A model generated the notes under the pieces. It made no database searches and was not told where the DNA came from. It saw only the letters and a list, made by a program, of their open reading frames with translations. Of a stretch of 64,000 bases of DNA, positions 13,941-24,445 are shown one piece after another (the first letter of the stretch is position 1; each line of letters starts with the position of its first letter). The position numbers and the translations under genes are program-made. The stretch is taken from positions 1 through 64,000 of the forward strand of contig JAREIK010008076.1 of NCBI GenBank assembly GCA_029783825.1, given 5' to 3'. The stretch is from Sapria himalayana. Its lineage: Eukaryota > Streptophyta > Magnoliopsida > Malpighiales > Rafflesiaceae.

Positions 13941-15480
13941 ATAGGCTTTTACATACCTATTATTAGGCTAAAACTCTACCCAAAAAAATCCAGAAACACA
14001 CAAACATATTCACAGATATATAAAAATAGTTATTATTGACATGAACAACACACATTAAAGTTTATTGTCATACAGCTTCAATACAATTTTAATTAAATAA
14101 TGTAATATTTTATATTAAATTTAATAAAAATAGAAACTATAAATGAAAATTTTAAATTAAACAAAAAAAAATTCATTTAATAACTTATTCTAATACAATA
14201 TTTTAAATAGCTAAAATAAAAAATAATAAATTATATTACATCTTATTAATCAATGTATTTACCTACTGTGCATAAAGTATAATCTATCCATGCATTGACA
14301 TTGCTTTCTCTCCCTCTACTCCTCTGATCACTAACTTTTACTGCGTAAAAGCTATCTGAGTCACGGTACGTCATATCTATTAAAAAATCACTTCACTTAT
14401 ACAAGCTTCATATGGGAAATAATGTGGTACCATATCTGTAAAAAATTTATACCACTCAATCAAATTTAATAAAAAAAACTATATTTTGGCAAATATATAT
14501 TATTGTAGTAAATATGTACATATATATTAGCATTTCACTCGTACATATATTATTGTAGTATATGTACATATAAACTATAGTATTATGCATACATATATAC
14601 TGAGTACATATATACTTTGTATATATGTACATAAAATACTATAGTATTATATGTACGTATATACTGACATACGTATGTATATACCACATTTGTTGCCATT
14701 ACTGCTGCTCCTATTGTCGTGCTGCTGCTGCTCCCATGGTTGCTACCACTCTGCTGCTACCGTTGTCGCTGCCACTACTGCTGCTGGCATTGCCGATGCT
14801 GCTGCTAGTGCTGCCACTACTATCGCTGCTACCACTGCTGCTGTTGCCGCTGCCACTGCCACAGACACTGTCGTTGCTGCTACCACTGCCACTACTACAC
14901 CACCATTGCGCCACTGCTACTACTGCTGCCATTGTTGCCCTGCTGCCACTACTGATTGTGCTGCCACCTTTTTGGTGCTACAGCTACTGCCACCTTTGTC
15001 GGTGTGTAGCTGCTGCCACCATTGCCGATGCTATAGCTGCTGCCACCTTTGCCGATGCTATAGCTGCTGCCACCGTTGACGGTGCTGTAGCTGCTACCAC
15101 CATTTCCATCGTTGCCAGTGCTATAACTACTACCGTCGCTGCGTAGCTACCGTTGCTGCCATGGCTGGTGCTGATGCTGCCGCAGCCACTGCAACGCCAC
15201 TGCCATGATGTCGCCGTTGCCACCGATGCCGCCACTGCCGCTTATGCAACGCTGCCATCACTGGCGCCACTACCCCTGATGTCGCTTCTGCCTCCGCTAC
15301 AAGCCGCTGCCACTACTGCCACCGCTGCCACTACTACTGCCGCTACCATACTATACCACAACTACACTATACCGTTATAGCTGCTGCTATTACCACTACC
15401 GCTGCCCCTGCTGTGACTGCCGCTACTGTCATCAACGCTGCTGCCATCGCTGCCACTGCTACCACTCTTCCACTGCTGAA
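13941..15480 (+). repeat. Tandem L unit I-3 with trinucleotide array
   Basis: Third copy of the unit, with the same blocks at 13946-14470, palindromes at 14490-14690 and the longest array (about 14690-15478, nearly 0.8 kb). The array contains a secondary repeat of about 33 bp around 15000-15105 (core 'tagctgctgccacc.ttg.c'). The long Ala/Thr/Leu-rich frames here have no start context, no domain and no conservation of frame between units. They are treated as array readings. Confidence 0.85.
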
Positions 15481-15650
15481 TATAGCATTTTACTTACCTA
15501 TAATAGTCTAAAACTCTATCCAAAAAATTTGGAGACACACAAACATATTCACAGATATATAAAAATATTTATTATAGACATGAACTTACACAAATTAAAG
15601 TTGATTGTCATACAGCTTTAACAAAAATCCAAAAGTGTTCATCAATTATG
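15481..15650 (+). repeat. Partial fourth L unit
   Basis: After the third array the text again reads 'catttta.cttacctataata..ctaaaactctatcc', 'acatattcacagatatataaaaata' and 'acacaaattaaagttgattgtcatac', that is the first about 170 bp of an L unit. It then changes to unrelated sequence. This marks the inner edge of the tandem block. Confidence 0.75.
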
Positions 15651-15959
15651 TTTAGAGATAAATAGAGTGCAAAAATAAAATGTTTTAAGAATAATAAAGA
15701 TAAAATACTAGCTCTCTTTTGAAAAAAACTGCATCGTAAATATGGGGACCCATGCATTGGAAGGAGCGTGGCAATGTCTGAATGTTCTTAATCATAATTT
15801 TTTGTGTCTCATATAATGTGTCCCAAAGCTTCATAATTAAGTTAATCGAAAAAGAAAAGAACTAAACCAGAATAAAAAATTGAAACCTTCAAAAACATAT
15901 CATAATATTTGCTACAGATTGATAAAAAATAAATAATAGTTCAGAAATAATTCTCATAC

Positions 15960-16490
15960 GAAATCAACCTCATAATTTGTAAAGAATTATAGCCTCTTGT
16001 GAGGTTTCACAGCTGGATCTCAGAATGTTATATGTTGCTTCATTGCCGCTAATTCTGACTCCATATAGGACATCTATTATTTCATTACATCTTAATTTCT
16101 TTTATCTCATCATTAATTTCTTTAATTTCTGCATTTCATCCATCAAATTAGTATACTACTCATCCTTCTATTCTTTAATTTCATATATTTCTTCCTTCAA
16201 ATGAGATATCTGCTCATTCTCATTTTCTTTAATTCAATATTTATTTCTTTAAATGAGATATCTGCTCATCCATCTTTTCATTTCGGTCTCCAAAACTACA
16301 ATACATTCATTTGTTTCCATTGCTTGTTGTTTCAATTTATATGGTGTTGTTTCTCATGAAACTATGAAAAAATTATGAGATATCTGAAATAATTTCATCC
16401 AACACATGAATAATATAAAAAATAGTCATATTTAAAGTTGAATCCACTTTTCCACCCATGTCAAGAAAAAAGAAAATAATGTAAACCTAT
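15960..16490 (-). pseudogene. Degraded coiled-coil coding remnant (possible CACTA accessory protein)
   Basis: Read on the minus strand, the segment gives broken stretches of a charged, heptad-like protein such as EQISHLK(K/E)E, IYEIKE and LKQQAMETNE. The phrase 'atgagatatctgctcat' occurs twice about 65 bp apart, as expected of repeated coiled-coil codons. Several stops and frame changes interrupt it. C-terminal coiled coils are common in CACTA accessory (TnpA/Transposase_24-type) proteins, and the position inside a CACTA-like element fits, but no diagnostic domain remains. It could be any coiled-coil gene fragment. Confidence 0.3.
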
Positions 16491-16545
16491 AATATGATCA
16501 AAATAAATACAGATATTATGTAAAAAAGACATCTCATTATTGTGG

Positions 16546-17135
16546 CAGAGGAAAAGTTGAGAGAGAGAGAGAGGGAGAGAGAGGGGAGAGAGAGAGAGGG
16601 AGAGAGAGAGAGGGAGAGAAAGAAGAGAGGAGAGAGAGTTAGGGGGAGAGAGATGGAGGGAGAGGGAGAGAGGGATGGAGAGAGATAGAGAGATGGTGAG
16701 AGAGAGAGAGAGTGAGACAATTGGAGATAGTGAGAGAGAGAGAGAGTAGAGAGATGGAGAAAGAGAGATATGGAGAGAGGGAGAGAGAGAGAAGAATTGG
16801 AGAGAGTGAGAGAGAGAAGAGATGGAGAGAGATGGAAGAGAGAGAGATGGAGAGAAAGATTGAGAGAGAGAGAGAGAGAGATTGAGAGGGATAGAGAGAT
16901 GGAGAGGGATAGAAAGATGGAGAGGGAGATATAGAGAGAGATGGAGGGAGGGAGAGAGAGAGAGATATATATATATATATATATATGGAGAGAGAGATGG
17001 AGAGAGAGAGAGAGAGGAAAGAGATGGAAAGACAGAGAGAGATTGAGAGAGAGACAGAGAGAGAGATTGAGAGAGAGAGAGAGACAGAGAGGAGAAAGAG
17101 ATGGAGAGAGAGATAGATTGAGAGATAGCGAGAGA
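16546..17135 (+). repeat. Purine-rich (GA)n tract
   Basis: Nearly 600 bp of almost pure purine on the plus strand: GAGAGA with GGGAGA, GATGGAGA and GATTGAGA variants, interrupted by a short (AT)n at 16968-16985. Such mirror-type polypurine DNA can form triplexes in vitro (general knowledge). Here it lies in the interior of element I and is absent from element II as far as I can see. Open frames over it (Arg-Glu or Ser-Leu repeats) are low-complexity readings. Confidence 0.9.
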
Positions 17136-18720
17136 GAATAATAGAGTAATGCCTATTTATAAAAGAAATGATGCAGCTAACTAATGAGTATTTGTGAAAA
17201 TTAGTTAGAGATCAAGCAAGTCATTTCCTAGTAATGGTTGAATAACAAAGGACTAAAAAATTTATATAAGAAATTATGATAATGGATGAACTAAATCTTG
17301 AGGGAAAAAAATTAACTGATGCTTAGAAAAATAGTTGCATAATTTATAAGCTATATAGTAATGTTTTAATAATTTCAAGCATCCCATTGAAGAAAAAGGA
17401 CATGAAAAATTTTAAGATTAACTCAAGCTAGTGTGCTTGTTGCTTAATATACTACTAATATTGAGAACTTAGTAAAATTTGTTTTCTAAATTATGAATAA
17501 CAATGAAAAAAATTGACTTTTTTGTAAAATGGCTAAAAATTAAATTCAGATGTTGATATTTATGAAGCAATCATATATGAGAAAATTATTGATATAGCTT
17601 TAGAACTAGAGAAAGATAAAGTTTTGTAATTATTTAAGAACAAGGGCTAAGACAATCCAAGATAGTGAAATATGTGAAGATCATGTTAGTGAACTGAAGA
17701 GGTTTAGCACCTTGGACTCCAAGGATAGCTTGCAAGGTATGTGAAGGAATGTAATCATGTGCCAAAGAGAATGATTTCTCAAACACCGACAATTTTATAG
17801 TTGTGATGTGAGAATTTATATATTCTAGATTATCATTTTATAATATTGATTATTTGGATTAATTATCAAAGTTTCTTCACTATCTAAGCTTACAATAAGT
17901 AAATAGTTTCTAGTGTTTACTCAAGTAAACAATTCAATGGTTAGCTTACATTAAGTAAACAGTATCAAGTCCATGGGTATACAATTTATGAGTTAATGGC
18001 TATAGCGGTAATAAAATATGTTAGATCGACTCATCCATATAGGTGGAACATCTCAAACCCATCAAAAAATCATCGACATCAATTCATGTAGGAAATAATG
18101 TATGTCAGATGAGCTGGATATCTTATATATTTTAATTCAATATGAATCATATTGATAGTCAATGCTAGGGTATTTATAAGAGACCCATGTGGCATTTAAT
18201 TAAACATAGTAATTAAAATATAGTCAAATATATATATGTATTTAAATGCCTTGTAAATTTGTTTCTATATACATAATGCCTATTACATTTTAATTTGAAC
18301 TAATTGAAAACCAGTCAATAAATGTTTACAGACATTAATTTGACATTAACAGATATTAATGTGACTATACTTTAAATTTACAGATATTAAATACACTCTT
18401 ACATTTTTATAAGAGTGTGTGTTTTTCCCTATACATAAAGCCATGTATAAAATAAAGTTTACAAATATTAATTTAATTATACTTATTGGGTAGGCACGGC
18501 ATTAGGGAATAATAGATATTTTCATAATGCAAATTTATTAGACGTGTATTTCATAATGATGAATTCCAAATTTCAAATATATATTATTAAAATCATATCA
18601 TAAAGTCAATATATCTTTATGTGTAAAATATGTATAAATGTTATATGTATAATACTAATTATTTCTGAAATACATGACATGTATATTGAATGTATCTTAT
18701 AAAAAATTATTATAGAAATA
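17136..18720. other. Element I interior, no gene; faint retroelement-like text
   Basis: AT-rich, mostly non-repetitive DNA with no open frame worth calling. On the plus strand around 17550-17760 a broken reading gives phrases such as 'DIYEAIIYEKIIDIALELEKDKVL' in split form, resembling the alpha-helical end of a retrotransposon gag. Multiple stops and the lack of a zinc knuckle make this only a possibility. The rest (17770-18720) shows no recognisable feature. Confidence 0.4.
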
Positions 18721-18727
18721 TATAGAT

Positions 18728-18729
18728 AG

Positions 18730-18778
<49 letters not shown>
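18728..18778. repeat. (AT)n microsatellite
   Basis: Alternating AT, broken once near 18752, at the inner edge of the block shared by elements I and II. No coding potential. Confidence 0.9.
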
Positions 18779-18784
<6 letters not shown>

Positions 18785-20535
18785 ATATTTATATAGTTAT
18801 GTTTATGAAACCTATTTTTATAGTTATAGATATAATAAAATAAATTATATATTTATGTGTTATATAAACACTACCCTACACAAAATACTTGTTTTGTGTT
18901 ATATACGATTAAGTTTATATAGCAATCCAAGTATAATTAAATTAATAGAATATGTATTTAAAAAAATATACTTAAATTAAGTTTATATAAGCATACCTAC
19001 TGCCCAACACAACAGAAATGCATTAGGTATGTTTTACAATAAGTATAAATAAATTAATGTATACGATTAAAGAAGAAGAATTTCGAAAAAAAAATTAACA
19101 GAATCAATACGCATTAAGATAATCAATGAAGAATTAGGATAGAAAATATACCTCAAATCAATAACAAATTATAGATTAATTCGAATATGTTTATGTTGTG
19201 TTGGTGTCGAGAGAAGGATGGAGACTGCGGAGGAGTTGCGTCACTTATTCTTCGAAAATATCAAGAGAAAGATGGAGGACTTAATCTCGACAAAATAAAC
19301 ATTAATAAACAAATTATATATATTTCCAAAATATTTATATTTTTAATTATAAAAACATTAAATAAATAATATTATATATATATATATATATAAATACAAA
19401 AAGACTCATTTATTTTATTTACTATTAAAATTTTTTCAATTTAATTAATGTGCATGTGGCAAGGAACAAATTAAAAATAAAACCTTACAATTTTTTTTAT
19501 AATATTAATTAAACAATACATATATAAACAATTTTAAAAAATATATGTTTAGCCTTATAAAAAAATATCAAATGGCTACAAAATTAACAAACTTCATATA
19601 ATAAGACATACATGAAAAGATGATTTGCCTTCTAGTCATTCTCCTAAGAGTTATAAAATACTCTTAATGTGAAAAAATATATAATAATTTATATTTTATG
19701 GTTATAAATTTTTAAGAATTCATCATATTAATTTTTATGAAGATAATATGTAATAAATTTAAAGGCATAAAATTTCATATTATTTGATATCATTTATAAT
19801 TTTCAAAAATCAAAAAATTACTCAAAGTGATAAGATAATTAAAAAAAGTTATTGTAATTATTTTAATAAAGACTGAATATTAAAAGCTAAAAGAAAAAAT
19901 ATTACTCAATTGTTTAATTCTTATAAATTTTAGTAGGGACAAATATCCATGTATTTATTTTTAAATATTAATTTATTTTCTTTTAACTTTAATGAAAAAT
20001 TTATTTTTTTTTATATTTCAAAATTATTAAAATTTTTATTAATTATTTTTTTTAAAGGTCCTATAATCATACATTTTTTTATACTAATAATCATATTAAT
20101 ATTTACTAGTTTATTCATTAATTCAGATATTTTATCATAAAATGAATTAATTTACATTTATATTAGAAGAATTTTTAATGTATTTTAATTTAATTTTTAA
20201 AATATCGAAATAAATTATTATACTTAAGAATTAATTATTTAATGTTACTTTAATACAAATTTTTAAGTTTCTTAATTAAAAATTTTAGAAAAAGTTTTTG
20301 TATACTTTTTTAAAAAATTTATACATCATAAAAATCGATATTTTAGTTCTTATAATATAATTTTTTTGTATTTTTATATTTTTAAATTATTTATTTATAA
20401 TATTAATTTTTTATGATTTTACGAGGAGAATGTAACTCTCAAGGATTGCTCATCTATAGACCATTACCATACATTATATAAACAAGATTAAATAAAATAG
20501 TAAAACTAAAAATAAATTAAATTAAATTAAATAAT
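18779..20535 (+). other. R-side AT-rich block shared with element II
   Basis: This block matches element II in inverted orientation. 18781-18870 corresponds to 51532-51621, 18890-19300 to 47455-47712, 19460-19750 to 47034-47280, and 20430-20460 to 46296-46345. In element II a hAT element splits the match. The block is AT-rich with no convincing gene. The short frames inside are not supported, except for the conserved island listed separately. Confidence 0.75.
19180..19295 (+). other. Conserved non-repetitive island, element I
   Basis: A normal-composition island in otherwise AT-rich DNA. It aligns with the reverse complement of 47455-47555 in element II. The shared core is TATCGAGAGA-like text followed by GGTGGACTATGGAGGA-like text and 'tggaggacttaatctcgacaaa'. 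In both copies the aligned core can be read as a short open frame (CREKDGDCGGV here, YREIEVDYGGL there). It may be a leftover exon or a regulatory block. The product is not recognised and no function is assigned. Confidence 0.4.
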
Positions 20536-21643
20536 TAAATTTGGCAAGGGAAATTCAGTCACTATGTTCCGGATTTAATGAGCTATGGAAGTTCAGTCAC
20601 TAAATCTGTCGCTATATTCCATATTTAATTAGTTAGAGAAGTTTCCTCGCTAAATCTATTTATATATTCTGAATTTTATTAGTCAGAAAAGTTACGTTAC
20701 TAAAATCCTCACTATATTCAGGAAGTATTGGCTAGAGAGGTTCCGTGCTAAAATTCCATCGCTATATTAAGTATGTAATTAGCAAGGGAAATTCCGTCGC
20801 TAAATGCATAGCTATTTTTCGGGATGTAATTAGCTAGGAAAATTACTCGCTAAAATCTGTCACTATGTTTAGAATGTAATTAACTAGGGAATTCCATAGT
20901 TAAAATTCTGTTGCTATGTTATGGATGTAATTACCTAGGGAAATTCTATTACTAAAACTGTGGCAAATTTCAATATTTTATTAGCTAGGGAAATTCCGTC
21001 ACAAAATTCATCACTAATTTCTGGATTTTATAGCTATGAAAATTCAGTCACTAAATCCGTTGCTAATTTGGATTTAACTAGCTAGAAAAATTCGTCGCTA
21101 AATCCGTCGCTAATTTCTAGATTTTATTAGCTATAGAAATTCCGTTGCTAAATTCCGTGCTAATTTCTAGTTTTTATTAGCTAGGGAAAATTCTGTCGCT
21201 AAATTTCAAATTTTATTAGCTAGAGATATTTTGTCACTAAATTCGTCGCTAAATTCCCGGTTTCTTGAGTAGAATTTATGAACATTTTTTCGTCACTAAA
21301 TCTGTTGCTAATTTTCCTACTTTTCTTGACCGGAATTTATGAAAATTTTAATCGCTAAATCCGTCGCAAATTCTCTACTTTTCATGAGTGGAATTTACGA
21401 AAATTTTCCGTCACTAATCCGTAGCTAGTCCGTCGCTAAATTCTCCTCTTTTTCTGATGTGGAATTTACGAAATTATTCCGTCACTAATCCATCGCTAAT
21501 CCATTGCAAATTTTTATTTTAATGAAAAAACATAAATCCCTTGTTATTCCCTAGCAAATCTCTCCGCAATTTAGCTAGGGATTAATCCCTAACTAAAATT
21601 CCCAAGCTAAAATTCCCAAGCTAATCAATATTTTCTTGTAGTG
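20536..21643 (+). repeat. R-end subterminal repeats, element I
   Basis: About 1.1 kb of reiterated motifs of the form GGAAATTCCGTCGCTAAAT ... TTTATTAGCTAGGG, spaced roughly 40-60 bp apart, ending in the terminal CACTACAAGAAAA (reverse complement at 21631-21643). The motif is the one seen at 45750-46225 and 6690-7085. In plant CACTA elements such arrays are transposase binding regions. Their number is higher here than at the L end. Confidence 0.88.
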
Positions 21644-21646
21644 GAT
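21644..21646. other. Target site duplication (right), element I
   Basis: GAT directly after the terminal GTAGTG, pairing with GAT at 11304-11306. Confidence 0.7.
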
Positions 21647-22189
21647 AGTCATATTGTAGACAAATAGAAAGATATAAAGATATACAAATAGAAAGACAGA
21701 CAGATAGATAGAAAGACACATATTCAAACATATAGATAGATAGATTGATTGATAGTTAGATAGATTGATTAATAGATAGAAAGATTGAGAGAAAAATAAA
21801 TGATATATGATAAAAAGATAGATAGAAAGATAAATAGATAGCTAGATAGATAGATATATAGATAGTAGATGGACTGTAGATAGAGACACAAATAATGTAA
21901 AAATAGATAGATAGATAGATAGATAAATAGATAATAGATAGATAGATATATAGATACATAGACAACTTGATAGAAATATTGATAGTTAGATTTATTTACA
22001 ATTTGATAGATATATTGATAGATATATTGTTAGATAATAAATAGATAGATTGATATATAGATAGATGGAAAGATAGATAGATGGATGAATAGACAAATAG
22101 ATAGATGGAGGAATAGACAAATTAATAGTTAGATAGATATATGATAAATATATAACAGATAGATAGACATATATAAGATACATAGATAG

Positions 22190-24130
22190 ATAGATATATA
22201 AATAGATATATAGATGTTAGCTAGATAGAGAGATAGATAGATATATAGATAATAGATAGATAGACAGAGAGACAGATAAATAGATATTAGATAGATAATT
22301 AGATTGAGAGATAGATTAAATGTAAGATTGATATAAAGATTATATACATATTAATAGAAAGATTAATAAACATATTAATAGATAGATTGAAACAAAGATA
22401 GAAAGTGAGATTGATAGACATTATTGATAGAAATATATAATAGATAGATAGCTAGATATATATAAAACTAGAATATATATATAAAGTTTAATAGATAGAT
22501 AAATAGATAGATTGATAGATTATTAGACAGCTATATAGAATAATAGAAAATTTGATAAATTATTAGATAATTAGATAATTAATAGATAGATAGATAGACA
22601 GACAGATAGATAAAAAGTTGGATATATAGATTTAAAGATAAATAGATAGATAATAGATTGATATACACACACACACACACACACACATAAATATAGACTA
22701 TAGATTAAAAGAACTGATCTAGAAATGCATCTTTCTATCCAACTCACTGATCCCTCTGGTATAGGAGCTGTCTTGAACTTCTTACTTAAAATGCCTACGT
22801 AAAAAATGGTCAACTAAAGCAATCGCAGCCTCCTAGTCCTCAGACTTGCAGCCCTTATTCATCCAATACCAGTTCGTGACCCATATTCATTGAGAGATAG
22901 ATAGACATATAGATAATAGATAGACAAAATGATAATTTAAAAGATAGATAGAATGATAGATAGATGGACATATAGATTGATAGATGAGAAATAGAAATAA
23001 AGATAAATGAATAGATATACATATAGACAAACATAGAAAGAAATATAGATAGACATATAGATAGACATGTAGTAAGATAAAAACATATACAGATAGAAAT
23101 GTAGATAAATAAATAGATAGATAGATAAAGATAGATAGATAGAAAGATAGATAGATAGATATTCTAATATATAGCTAAATAGATAGATTGATTAAGATAT
23201 AGATAGATAAATAGATAGACAGAAAGATAGACAAATTGATAGATTGATTGATAGACATATTGATAAAATGATTGATATACATATTGATGACATGTTGAAT
23301 GATAGGTTGATAGACAGATAGATAGACAAATAAATAGATAGACAAATAGATATATAGATGATTGATTGATTGAAAGATAAATTGATAGACAAATAGATAT
23401 ACATATAGAACGACCGATAGATAGACAGATAGATAGACAAATATATAAATAAATATAAATATAGATAGAGAAAGAAAGAGAGATAGATAGACAAATTGAC
23501 ATATAAATAGAAAGATATAGAGATAGACAGTTGGATTAAAAAATTGATAGAAATATACAACGACAAGTTGATAGATAGATTGATAGTTAAAAAGATAGAT
23601 AGATAGACAGAAAGTTAGATAAATAGATATATAGAAAGATAGATACTCAGATATGTCGGTAGGTATATAGATAGATAGATAAATAGTTAGATAGTTAGAA
23701 TGATAGAAAGACATAAAGATATGTAGATAAAAAGACAGATAAATAGATAGATAGACAGACAGGCATATATACAAATAGATAGATAGATTGATTGATTAAT
23801 TGATTGATAGTTAGATTGATTGATTAATTGATTGATAGTTAGATTGATTGATTAATAGATAAATAGATTGAGAGAAATATAGATAGATAGATATATAGAT
23901 AGATATATAGACAAATAGATAGATAGAAAGATAAATAGATAGAGAGATAGATATATAGATCTATAGATTGATTAGTAATATATACACAAATATTGTAAAA
24001 ATAGATAGATAAATAATTAGATCGATAGATACATAGATACATAGACAGATTGATAGAAAGATTGATATATAGATTTATAGACAATTTAATAGATAGATTG
24101 ATATATATATTGTTATACAAAGAAATAGAT
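22190..24130. repeat. Higher-order GATA copy = empty-site paralogue of element I
   Basis: The left part (22190-23680) follows 9900-11306 string by string, through 'gatagatagacagaaa' and 'gatactcagat(a)' just before the insertion point. The right part (about 23690-24130) follows 21644-22040, through 'agaaagacataaagatat', 'gattgattgatagttagat', 'attgagagaaa' and 'acaaat(a)ttgtaaaaatag'. The join near 23680 therefore represents the target before element I inserted. The implied tandem period without element I is about 2.0-2.1 kb. Confidence 0.7.
22670..22900. other. Unique islet inside GATA array 3
   Basis: A (CA)n run (22664-22686) leads into about 200 bp of ordinary-composition DNA, after which GATA text resumes at 'attcattgagagatag'. 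The paralogous stretch in array 2 has '(AT)n...gattcaatgagagatag' at 10369-10445 and lacks the islet. On the minus strand the islet reads in part KKFKTAPIPEGSVSWIE and CISRS, which resembles coding DNA, but I do not recognise the family. It may be a captured gene or retroelement fragment. Confidence 0.6.
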
Positions 24131-24249
24131 AGAATGATATATAGATAATAGATTGATAGATAGATCAATGGATAGATAGGCAAATAGATAGTAAGATAGA
24201 TTGATAGATTTATAGACAAATAGATAGATAGAAAGACAAATAGATAGAT

Positions 24250-24445
24250 ATAAAGATAAATAGATATATATATATATCGATAGATAGATCAGTAGATATA
24301 TACACAAATAATGTAAAAAATAGATAGACAAATAGATAATAGATCGATAGATACATAGATAAATAGGCAAATTGATAGAAAGATTGATAGATTTATAGAC
24401 AATTTAATTGATAGATTGATAGATATATTGTTAGACAAAAAAATT
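24250..24445. repeat. Additional partial higher-order GATA copy
   Basis: Carries the signature 'acacaaataatgtaaaaaatagatag' in split form, 'gatcgatagatacatagat' and 'gatttatagacaatttaattgatag'. The same signature is seen at 21890-22040 and 23980-24125. This makes at least three copies in array 3. Confidence 0.65.

Larger units (their letters stand above)
11307..21643 (+). mobile_element. CACTA-like transposon, element I (10.3 kb)
   Basis: The element begins CACAACAATAAAAATC (L end) and finishes with the reverse complement of CACTACAAGAAAATATTG (R end), and is flanked by GAT on both sides. Both ends carry subterminal repeats of the GCTAGGGAA / CCGTCGCTAAA type typical of plant En/Spm (CACTA) elements. 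The flanks 9900-11306 and 21644-22040 join to match one continuous GATA stretch at about 22190-24130, so this is a bounded insertion. The interior holds three tandem L units, a purine tract and degraded text. No TnpD-type transposase frame is visible, so the copy is probably non-autonomous. Class assignment rests on termini and target-duplication length. Orientation is arbitrarily set L to R. Confidence 0.85.

Noticed and set aside
14625..15146. Ala/Thr/Leu-rich frames of 142-173 codons as secreted or structural proteins
   Set aside because: They read a trinucleotide array that differs in length and frame between units; long frames exist on both strands at the same place.
16941..17141. Arg-Glu-rich frame as a nuclear protein
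   Set aside because: It is a direct reading of the (GA)n tract.
18777..20140. Short Ile/Phe/Leu-rich frames in the R-side block
   Set aside because: AT-rich composition alone explains them, and the frames are not kept in the matching part of element II.
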